From: an uncultured Lachnospiraceae bacterium
GTDB taxonomy: Bacteria; Bacillota; Clostridia; Lachnospirales; Lachnospiraceae
Reading direction: 5' to 3'
DNA: 36,685 bases
Assembly (NCBI GenBank): GCA_947629545.1
Contig: CANREE010000019.1
Location: 1-36,685 of the forward strand
Positions 1 to 6,139 of this stretch are shown in pieces (the stretch's first letter is position 1; the number at the start of each line of letters is the position of its first letter). Position numbers and translations under genes: made by a program. The notes under the pieces were generated by a model, which was not told the origin of the DNA, searched no databases, and saw only the letters and a list, made by a program, of their open reading frames with translations.

Positions 1-1544
1 CAGGGACTCATGATCAGCACATTTCCGTAAGGCGACGGTTTCATGAAGCTTCGGGAGGCAAACTGCGCCAGCGGCGTGGCGACCGTCTTTTCCCGGCTCA
101 GGGAGCGAACATGGTCGATCATCCAGGTGATCTCTGTCAGCGCCAGCCCGGTTTCGCACATAAATCCCTCGTAATCGCTCTTGCCCAGATCCGCCTTAAG
201 CGCGGCGGCAATCTCATTTTCATGCCGCTTTACGGCCTCGCGCAGCCTCTTGAGAGCGGCGATCCGGTACTCCACCGGGAGGGTGGCCCCGGAAGCGAAG
301 AATTCCCGCTGCTTCTCCAGAAACGTTTCGATGTCCATTTCTTCTCCTCTGTCCATGACTTTGTAATAGATCTTCTCAAGCGCGGCGGCGTCCATCAGAA
401 CGGGCACCGGATAGAGCGGATTGGCTTCCCGCGCGGCGTGCCTCGCCAGCTTCGGCACATCTTCCGCGCGGATCCCCGTCAGATGGTCCGGTATACCCAT
501 GCGCCGGTTCATGGCGCGGATCTCTCCGATAAACCGCCGGGCGGCCGCCTCATCCGATTCGCCCGGCGACGCGATCCCGGCGGCGGTCGCCAGCTCATGG
601 AGCTTCTTATATGCCGCCTTGCCGTAGAGATCGAGAACGATCGGCATCAGCACGGCGTTGGCCAGCCCGTGGGGAATATTGTAAGCTCCTCCCAGAGAGT
701 GGGCCACAGCATGAATATAGCCTACATACGATTTGGAAAACGCCCGGCCGGCCAGGAAGGCGGCGTTCAGCATGCTGCGGCGCGACGCTTCGTCCCCGTC
801 GATATACGCCTTTTCGAGATTGGCAAATATTAGCTTTACAGCGTCCAGCGCGTCGGCGCGGGTGCTTTTCGTGGTGGAACCGCCGATATACGCCTCCACC
901 GCATGGGTCAGAGCGTCCATGCCGGTCGTGGAAACCATATGCTTCGGCAGGCTCTTTGTGTTCGCCGGATCCAGCACCGCCAGTTTCGGGATCAGGGGGA
1001 AATCATTGATCGGGAACTTATGGCCGGTCTCAGAATCGGTAATGACGGCCGCCAATGTCACCTCGCTCCCGGTTCCGGCTGTGGTGGGCACTGCGATTAG
1101 ATAGGGGATCGGGCGCAGGACCTTCAGGATCCCCCGCATTCTGCTCACCGGCTTGCGTGGGCGGGCAATCCTGGCGCCCACCGCCTTGGCGCAGTCGATA
1201 GCCGAACCGCCGCCGATGCCGATCAGCGCCTGGCAACCGTGCTTTACATAGAGAGTCCGGGCCTCCTCTACATTTTTCACTGTCGGATTCGCAACGGTAC
1301 GGTCGTAAACGCCGTACCGGATCCCTGCGTTATGAAGTTCCCGCTCCAGCGGCTCCAAAAGTCCCGCGGCCCTCACGCCCGCGTCGGTGACTATGAGAAC
1401 TCTGCTGATCTTCCGGTTTTGCAGCTTCCCCGGAACTTCGCCGACATTTCTTATGATCTCCGGATCGCGGTAGGGCAGTACCGGGATCGCCAGCTTGAAA
1501 CAGAATTGGTAGGCACGGCAGCCTATTTTGATAAACGGATTCAT
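1..1544 (-). CDS. Iron-type alcohol dehydrogenase fused in frame to an aldehyde dehydrogenase (3' end beyond the window)
   Basis: Residues 1-402 are a group III iron-containing alcohol dehydrogenase, which interconverts alcohols and aldehydes with NAD(P)H. Seen: the GGGSAID nucleotide-binding motif (111-117), TTAGTGSE (154-161), and metal ligands D210, H214, H278 and H292 with FucO-like spacing. No stop ends this domain. The same frame continues through a methionine (residue 403, base 338) into the N-terminus of a class-3-type aldehyde dehydrogenase (RIAALKRLREAV, later P-x-G-x-VLIMSPW) and runs off at base 1. Frame was checked at bases 1544, 920 and 338. An AGAGGAG-like site lies 6-7 bases before codon 403, so an internal start could also yield free aldehyde dehydrogenase. 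The ATG overlaps the TetR stop (ATGA), implying translational coupling. Inference: one polypeptide handles an alcohol, its aldehyde and the acid; the substrate is unknown. A recently lost stop codon is the alternative. Confidence 0.85.
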   Translation of the reverse strand, partial: MNPFIKIGCRAYQFCFKLAIPVLPYRDPEIIRNVGEVPGKLQNRKISRVLIVTDAGVRAAGLLEPLERELHNAGIRYGVYDRTVANPTVKNVEEARTLYVKHGCQALIGIGGGSAIDCAKAVGARIARPRKPVSRMRGILKVLRPIPYLIAVPTTAGTGSEVTLAAVITDSETGHKFPINDFPLIPKLAVLDPANTKSLPKHMVSTTGMDALTHAVEAYIGGSTTKSTRADALDAVKLIFANLEKAYIDGDEASRRSMLNAAFLAGRAFSKSYVGYIHAVAHSLGGAYNIPHGLANAVLMPIVLDLYGKAAYKKLHELATAAGIASPGESDEAAARRFIGEIRAMNRRMGIPDHLTGIRAEDVPKLARHAAREANPLYPVPVLMDAAALEKIYYKVMDRGEEMDIETFLEKQREFFASGATLPVEYRIAALKRLREAVKRHENEIAAALKADLGKSDYEGFMCETGLALTEITWMIDHVRSLSREKTVATPLAQFASRSFMKPSPYGNVLIMSP

Positions 1545-2131
1545 TTCGATCGATCCTCCTTCATTCCATCTAAAAGCACTCCAAATGAATACCGGAATCC
1601 CTTCACAGCCTCCTCCTCTGGAATCTCCCGCGCCAGAGCGTCGGTATTATACCCCCGGATAAAGCACCAGATCGCGTAGCTCATGGCTTCGCAGTCCAGA
1701 TCCGGCCGAAGCAGCCCCTTCTCCTTGCCAAGATCGATATACTCCCGGATATGCTCCTGCCACCAGAGGAAATTTTCCGAAGAAACGCTGTCCTGAATGA
1801 AGACATATTGATTCATGCCAAGCTTGAGTTGATAGGAAAGCTTCAGCGTACCGGCGGCGATGTCCGTGATCTGTCCGAAGAAATCGCCCTCTGGATCGAA
1901 TCGTTCCATAATACTCCGGCGCATTTTAACAGCCATATCCTGATAGACGATGCCCAGAACCTCTTCCACGTTGTGAAAACGATTGTAAAAAACCCGGTTC
2001 GTCACGCCGAGCGCCCGGATGATCTTCCGCACCGTGACTTCCCCGGCGCCTTCGCGAAGGGCGATCCCGGCGGCTTCATCCACGATCTTTCCGCTCATTT
2101 CATCGCGAAGCAGCTGTACATTTTCCGCCAT
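1541..2131 (-). CDS. TetR/AcrR-family transcriptional regulator
   Basis: A 196-residue one-domain-plus-ligand-pocket repressor of the usual TetR length. The N-terminal helix-turn-helix is visible at about residues 32-54 (VTVRKIIRALGV, then TNRVFYNRF). The rest is a helical region with no obvious family signature, as expected for the variable ligand-binding part. The ATG at 2131 is preceded by AAGGAG. Its TGA overlaps the ATG of the alcohol/aldehyde dehydrogenase gene, so the two are almost certainly co-transcribed and translationally coupled. A perfect inverted repeat sits between the promoter and the ribosome binding site. Inference: it represses its own operon and is released by an alcohol, aldehyde or related metabolite. 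The family is certain; the ligand is unknown. Confidence 0.93.
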   Translation of the reverse strand: MAENVQLLRDEMSGKIVDEAAGIALREGAGEVTVRKIIRALGVTNRVFYNRFHNVEEVLGIVYQDMAVKMRRSIMERFDPEGDFFGQITDIAAGTLKLSYQLKLGMNQYVFIQDSVSSENFLWWQEHIREYIDLGKEKGLLRPDLDCEAMSYAIWCFIRGYNTDALAREIPEEEAVKGFRYSFGVLLDGMKEDRSK

Positions 2132-2146
2132 ATTCTTATGTCTCCT

Positions 2147-2165
2147 TCAGCACACTGTGTGCTGA
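2147..2165 (-). promoter_or_regulatory. Perfect 19-bp palindrome, probable TetR operator
   Basis: Two perfect 9-base arms (TCAGCACAC and its complement) flank a single central base. The site begins 2 bases after the -10 box, covers the expected transcription start, and ends 15 bases before the tetR start codon, beside the ribosome binding site. There is no T-run, so it is not a terminator. Position and symmetry fit autorepression by the TetR protein encoded just downstream; binding is inferred. Confidence 0.8.
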
Positions 2166-2167
2166 AA

Positions 2168-2196
2168 AGAATATCATAGATCCGTTTTCTTGTCAA
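2168..2196 (-). promoter_or_regulatory. SigA-type promoter of tetR and the alcohol/aldehyde dehydrogenase
   Basis: On the minus strand a perfect -35 TTGACA (2191-2196) is separated by exactly 17 bases from TATTCT (2168-2173). The -35 box starts only 10 bases after the btuD stop codon, so the promoter occupies nearly the whole intergenic region. The probable operator follows at once. Confidence 0.8.
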
Positions 2197-2206
2197 GAAC
2201 TATATT

Positions 2207-3181
2207 CTATCCGCCCCACTGCCCCAGCATCTGCCGCATCCAGCCGCTCACGTTCATCTGATAGACCGGATCCAGATGCTCAGGAACAAGAACCTCTACC
2301 GCCGGGCCGCAGGCCACCTTGCGGCCGCGGTTCATCAGCAGAACCTTCGTGCCGTACGCCTTCGCCAGCGATAGATCATGCACCACGGAAATGACCGCCC
2401 TCCCCGGCGTCTGAAGCCATTTTTCGATCAGTTCGAACACCTGCTTCTGATAGACCAGATCCAGATGGTTCGTCGGCTCGTCCAGAAGAAGTAATTTCGG
2501 ATCCTGCGCGAACACCTGGGCGAGAAATGTTCTCTGCAGCTCGCCGCCGGAAAGCGTGAGGATCGACTGTTTCCGCTGGGAACTCATGCCGGTGAGCGCA
2601 AGCGCGTTCTCTACCGCCTGCTCATCCTCGTTGCTGCGGCCGGTGTGCTTTTCTGCGTGCAAACCTGATTCCCTGCGGGATTTTTGGGCCAAACCGACAT
2701 TTTCTTTCGTCCGGACGCCCGGCCTTTTTTCCGTGAAAGCTCCGAACTTCTTTTTTGTACCGATGTCAGGCTTTTTTCCTATGCGGACATCTGTCCCTCC
2801 TGCAGTCCCTGCGAACTCTCCTTCAAATCCGATCTCACTTCCGGCATACCATCGCGCCCGGGAACGCACTCCCGCACAGGAATACCTTCCCAGCGCCACC
2901 ACTTCTTCCACCGAAAATGCGTATTCCGCGAAATGATTCTGCATCAGCACACCGACGCAGCGAGCCCGCTCGGCGGCCTTTTTCTTCTTCATGTCTTCGC
3001 CTTCAAACAGCACCTGACCGGCGTAGGCCGTCCCCTGTGTGATCGCGTCCAGCGTCGTGGACTTACCGGCGCCGTTGGGGCCGACGATCATCAGCCACTG
3101 GCCTTCCTCCACCGTGAAACTAAGATGATCCACGATCGTCAGATCACCGTAGCGCACAGTCAGATCATTTACCTGAAGCAT
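2207..3181 (-). CDS. btuD: Cobalamin/corrinoid ABC transporter ATP-binding protein with an unusual internal insert
   Basis: The ATPase of a FecCDE/BtuCDF-type importer, working at the cytoplasmic face with BtuC. Motifs in order: Walker A GPNGAGKST (34-42), Q-loop Q81, signature LSGGE (210-214), Walker B LLLLDEP (230-236), H-loop H268. The ATG at 3181 was chosen for the GGGAGG site before it. The frame stays open to 3331, and an ATG at 3301 would add 40 unconserved residues. Odd: the family normally passes from VALGRY straight to the acidic D-E-x-x-V helix. Here about 80 residues (102-183), rich in Lys, Gly, Thr and Glu, intervene, making 324 residues against about 255-265. The cobalamin role rests on the riboswitch upstream of btuF; a haem or siderophore role is possible from the protein alone. 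Confidence 0.9.
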   Translation of the reverse strand: MLQVNDLTVRYGDLTIVDHLSFTVEEGQWLMIVGPNGAGKSTTLDAITQGTAYAGQVLFEGEDMKKKKAAERARCVGVLMQNHFAEYAFSVEEVVALGRYSCAGVRSRARWYAGSEIGFEGEFAGTAGGTDVRIGKKPDIGTKKKFGAFTEKRPGVRTKENVGLAQKSRRESGLHAEKHTGRSNEDEQAVENALALTGMSSQRKQSILTLSGGELQRTFLAQVFAQDPKLLLLDEPTNHLDLVYQKQVFELIEKWLQTPGRAVISVVHDLSLAKAYGTKVLLMNRGRKVACGPAVEVLVPEHLDPVYQMNVSGWMRQMLGQWGG

Positions 3182-3389
3182 ATGGCCGCCTCCCTTCTGT
3201 GAGCCAGTTATGTATCGCCGGTCATGGCAGTCCGGCTTTTCTCGGACTGCAAAGTTACACCACACATAACTGCCAATCCGCATTCTCTGCTGCAAGGACA
3301 TATTCACCCTCGCCCCTCTGGCCTGACGCAAGAAGTATCATTATCAAGTCGCATCTTGCATGGCCTACACTGCTATTGCATAACCTCCA
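3182..3389 (-). other. btuC-btuD spacer containing an 8-bp hairpin
   Basis: A 208-base gap inside an otherwise compact operon. It holds a perfect inverted repeat at 3227-3250: GCAGTCCG and its complement around an 8-base loop. Neither side has a T-run, so it is not an intrinsic terminator. It may slow RNA decay or adjust btuD levels relative to btuC. Just after the btuC stop there is a GGAGG followed by ATG CAA TAG, which encodes nothing useful. I see no gene here beyond the possible in-frame extension of btuD. Confidence 0.4.
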
Positions 3390-4580
3390 CTAACTGCGCC
3401 TCCTCGACCGATAGAAGATCACCACAAACACCACCGCTCCCACCAGACTGGTGACGACGCCGATGGGCAGTTCGATCGGATTTAACAATGTCCGGGCGGC
3501 CAGATCCGCCAGCATCAGAAACACCGCGCCGCCGAACAGCGACGCCGGCAAAAGCCGCCGGTGGTTCGGCCCCACCAGCATCCGCACGATGTGAGGCGTC
3601 ACCAGCCCCACGAATCCGATGCTTCCGCCGATGGACACACAGACGCCGATCAGCCCCGACACCATGATCAGGATGACCAGCTTCACGCGCCGCACATCCA
3701 CGCCGATATGGCGGGCATTGTCCTCGCCGATGGCGAACGCGTTCAGTTCCTGCGCGCGCCGCAGGATCATGCCGCCGCAGAGCATTAACACCCCCAGAAG
3801 CACCAGCGCGTTCTGGTAACTGGCGCCCTGCAGGCTCCCCATGGTCCAGAACGTGATATGCTGGATCCGATCCGCCGCGAACGTCACGATGATATTCATC
3901 AGGCTGGATACGAACATGGAAAATATGACGCCGATCAGAATGATCGTGTTGGTAGCCAGCGAATAATCCAGCCGGTATGCCAGTGTCAGGATCAGTACCA
4001 GCGACAGAAACGCAAACAAAATCGCCATGACCATAGTTCCCGCGAACGGCAGTCCCGGGAAGCGAACGCCGAAGGCGATAGCGATCACCGCCCCCAGCGC
4101 CGCCCCCGAAGACACGCCAAGCGTGGAACCGTCGGCCAGCGGATTCTTCAGAAGTCCCTGCATGGCGCCTCCAGCCAGCGCCAGCGCCGCGCCGGTCATG
4201 GCGACGCAGAGCACCCGCGGCAGGCGGACAGACAGGATGATCGAGGCCTGCAGGCCTTCCGGCTTCGCCGCAAGCCACGACGCCAGAACCCCGTTTCCGC
4301 CGCTTATCACCGCTCCTGTACTTTCGACCGTTGCGCTGACACCTCCCGGCACTGTGCCGGCACCGCCAACTGCCTCTGCGCCGCTTCCCGACACCACTTG
4401 GATCACCGCCATACCAAGTCTTCCCAGGTGATACCGTACCCCGTCCCATATCACGGACAGGGTATCCGTAAGCGGAATGCTGACGCTTCCGATGCAGACG
4501 CAGAGACAGAACACCGCGAAAGTCACCGCGACGAAAATCACAAATTCTATAAAAGAAAATCTTCCTGACCGTGATCTCAT
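3390..4580 (-). CDS. btuC: Cobalamin/corrinoid ABC transporter permease (FecCD family)
   Basis: Polytopic inner-membrane permease of the FecCD/BtuC family, forming the substrate channel. Seen: a hydrophobic first helix (about 11-32), the RLPRVL motif (119-124), GALLQ-like GGAMQGLLKNPLADG (137-151), and the C-terminal GFVGLVTPHIVR motif that contacts the ATPase. I chose the ATG at 4580 because GAGAGGAG precedes it; an upstream in-frame ATG at 4643 has no good site. Odd: the loop between helix 1 and RLPR carries about 45 extra Gly/Ala/Val/Ser-rich residues (roughly 55-100). It lies 71 bases after btuF. Cobalamin specificity is inferred from the riboswitch. Confidence 0.92.
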   Translation of the reverse strand: MRSRSGRFSFIEFVIFVAVTFAVFCLCVCIGSVSIPLTDTLSVIWDGVRYHLGRLGMAVIQVVSGSGAEAVGGAGTVPGGVSATVESTGAVISGGNGVLASWLAAKPEGLQASIILSVRLPRVLCVAMTGAALALAGGAMQGLLKNPLADGSTLGVSSGAALGAVIAIAFGVRFPGLPFAGTMVMAILFAFLSLVLILTLAYRLDYSLATNTIILIGVIFSMFVSSLMNIIVTFAADRIQHITFWTMGSLQGASYQNALVLLGVLMLCGGMILRRAQELNAFAIGEDNARHIGVDVRRVKLVILIMVSGLIGVCVSIGGSIGFVGLVTPHIVRMLVGPNHRRLLPASLFGGAVFLMLADLAARTLLNPIELPIGVVTSLVGAVVFVVIFYRSRRRS

Positions 4581-4651
4581 AACTGCTCCTCTCCGGCGCC
4601 GGTTCTGCTGACCGAAAGCCTCTTCATTTCCGGGCATTTTCATTCTGCAGC

Positions 4652-5767
4652 TTACTCCGCGTCCTCTCCGTACACGAAATCATACAACTTCCTCGCGCCG
4701 TCCGCCAGCCTCGGCGCCGGACGGGACAACTCGTTGTCCACAAGATTCAAGATCGCCTTGTTCTTCACCGCGGTCACATTTTCCCAGCCCGCACGGCCCA
4801 GAATTTCCTCCTCCGGCGTGGGACCTTCCCCGTAGTACATGGTAATCGTCATGATGTAATCCGGGTTCCGCTTAAGCACCTGCTCCTCGGAAATAGCGCC
4901 CCAGCCTTCCACATCGGCGAAGCAGTTCTTAACGCCCAGCATATTCGCCACTTCATCCATAAAGGTATGGGCTCCCGCCGTGTAAAGGCCGTACTCCAGC
5001 GGCGATACCTCGAAGTAAATGGTCTTGCTGCCGTCGCCGGTGGATTTCTCCTCGATCTCCGCAAATATAGCCTTCATGTTATCGATCACTTCCGCGGCGC
5101 TCTCATCCCTGCCCATCAGCTTTCCGATCATCTCAATCGCCGTGTAAACGCCCGCGATGTCCTGAGCATCGCTGATCACTACCTGGACGCCGGCCGCTTC
5201 CAGCTGCGCGGCCTGCTCCTCGGTCTGCGACATGGCGCTCATGATCAGAAGCTGCGGCTCCAGCGCCAGGATCTCCTCGATATTGGTCTCAGCGCCGGAC
5301 TGCACCGCCGGAATGTCAAGCACCGCCGCCGGATAATCGCAGTATTCGCCGCGGCCCACCAGCGTATCGCCGGCGCCGATGGCAAAAAGGATCTCGCAGT
5401 CGGAGGGCGTCAGCGCCACGACCCGCGTGGCCGGCTGCTCCAGTGTGATCTCCCGGCCCAGCATGTCCGTGATCGTGACAGGGCCGGATACTTCGCCGGC
5501 CGCTGATGATTCCGCAGACGCCCCGCCGGCCTCAGACGCTTCTTCTGACGCCTCTGTCTTTGCCTCTGCGTTTTCCGCAACAGTCTCTTCAGCGGCAGCC
5601 TTTGTGACCTCTTCTGCCGTGATCTGCGCAGACGCCGCGGTCTCCGCAGCCGCCTCCGCTGCAGCCGCAATCGTCGTCTGCTGCGTCCCTGTCTGACCGC
5701 CGCATGCCGCAAGCGCGCACGACAGCATGACAGCGATAACCGCTGTCAAAAATTTTCTGTTTTTCAT
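4652..5767 (-). CDS. btuF: Cobalamin/corrinoid-binding lipoprotein of the ABC importer
   Basis: A 371-residue substrate-binding lipoprotein. The signal peptide ends in the lipobox LAAC, with lipidated Cys22. Residues 23-93 are an Ala/Glu/Thr/Ser-rich, probably disordered tether. The periplasmic-binding-protein-2 (BtuF/FecB-type) fold follows, starting near VTITDMLGREITL and including PSDCEILFAIGAGDTLVGR. The ATG at 5767 follows GAAAGGAG. It is the first gene of btuF-btuC-btuD. A cobalamin riboswitch and an intrinsic terminator occupy its leader, so transcription should stop when cobalamin is abundant. The exact corrinoid bound is unknown. Confidence 0.93.
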   Translation of the reverse strand: MKNRKFLTAVIAVMLSCALAACGGQTGTQQTTIAAAAEAAAETAASAQITAEEVTKAAAEETVAENAEAKTEASEEASEAGGASAESSAAGEVSGPVTITDMLGREITLEQPATRVVALTPSDCEILFAIGAGDTLVGRGEYCDYPAAVLDIPAVQSGAETNIEEILALEPQLLIMSAMSQTEEQAAQLEAAGVQVVISDAQDIAGVYTAIEMIGKLMGRDESAAEVIDNMKAIFAEIEEKSTGDGSKTIYFEVSPLEYGLYTAGAHTFMDEVANMLGVKNCFADVEGWGAISEEQVLKRNPDYIMTITMYYGEGPTPEEEILGRAGWENVTAVKNKAILNLVDNELSRPAPRLADGARKLYDFVYGEDAE

Positions 5768-5826
5768 TTTGGAACTGCTCCTTTCGATATTTTGTTTTCA
5801 CCAGACAGAAGAAGGAGCACTCACAG

Positions 5827-5859
5827 AAAAAAAGTTGCTCCCCCAGATTGGAGAGCAAC
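5827..5859 (-). terminator. Intrinsic terminator in the btuF leader (riboswitch expression platform)
   Basis: On the minus strand GTTGCTCTCC (5850-5859) pairs with GGGGAGCAAC (5834-5843), with one T-G wobble, around a short loop. Seven T follow at 5827-5833. It sits between the cobalamin aptamer and the btuF start codon, so it is the likely off-switch. I did not resolve the competing antiterminator pairing. Confidence 0.85.
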
Positions 5860-5916
5860 AAAAACACGCAGATTCGCACAGACCTGCGCTGTTCCCACCC
5901 AACCCCAGAAGTGTTT

Positions 5917-6093
5917 CATACGCAGACAGGTCTCCCGGCTTGGCTTCTTCCTACTGAGGCGCCTTCCCGCCTTGCGGCAGTGACTTGATTGCCCGTTCGT
6001 CAGCTTCACGGTTACTGGGATAGCCCGACAGTCTCAGTCGTGTTCCCTCGGCGCGGTTTCCCGCGCCGGCGCCTCCCGGCGCAGAAGCGTATG
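5917..6093 (-). promoter_or_regulatory. Cobalamin (B12) riboswitch aptamer upstream of btuF
   Basis: The minus strand carries the recognisable cobalamin-riboswitch segments. The B12-box core AGCCGGGAGACCTG is at 5927-5940. GGCGGGAAGG is near 5962-5971, preceded by CACTGCCGCAAGG (about 5971-5983) and an upstream GGGAACACGACTGAG segment near 6040. The ends pair as a P1 stem, CATACGC (6087-6093) with GCGTATG (5917-5923). A promoter lies immediately upstream and an intrinsic terminator downstream. Known for the class: adenosyl- or other cobalamin binds and reduces expression of uptake genes. This is the main evidence that the operon transports corrinoids. Confidence 0.92.
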
Positions 6094-6110
6094 CTGTTTG
6101 GCTGGAAACA

Positions 6111-6139
6111 ACTGTATCACATTTCGTCGGATTCGTCAA
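6111..6139 (-). promoter_or_regulatory. Promoter of the btuFCD operon, inside the 3' end of the ABC-F gene
   Basis: On the minus strand TTGACG (6134-6139) and TACAGT (6111-6116) are separated by 17 bases, with a TG one base upstream of the -10 (extended -10). The -10 box directly follows the ABC-F stop codon (6117-6119) and the -35 lies in its coding sequence. The predicted start near 6104 is about 11 bases before the riboswitch P1 stem, exactly where it is needed. Not experimentally shown. Confidence 0.65.

Noticed and set aside
2147-2165. Palindrome upstream of tetR as a terminator for the btu operon
   Set aside because: No T-run on either strand, and it lies downstream of a strong promoter, so an operator is the better reading.
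3227-3250. Hairpin between btuC and btuD as a transcription terminator
   Set aside because: Neither side is followed by T residues, and btuD downstream must be transcribed with the operon.
3182-3331. Long N-terminal extension of BtuD
   Set aside because: The extra residues do not resemble ABC ATPases; the ATG at 3181 has a strong ribosome binding site and gives the usual N-terminus.
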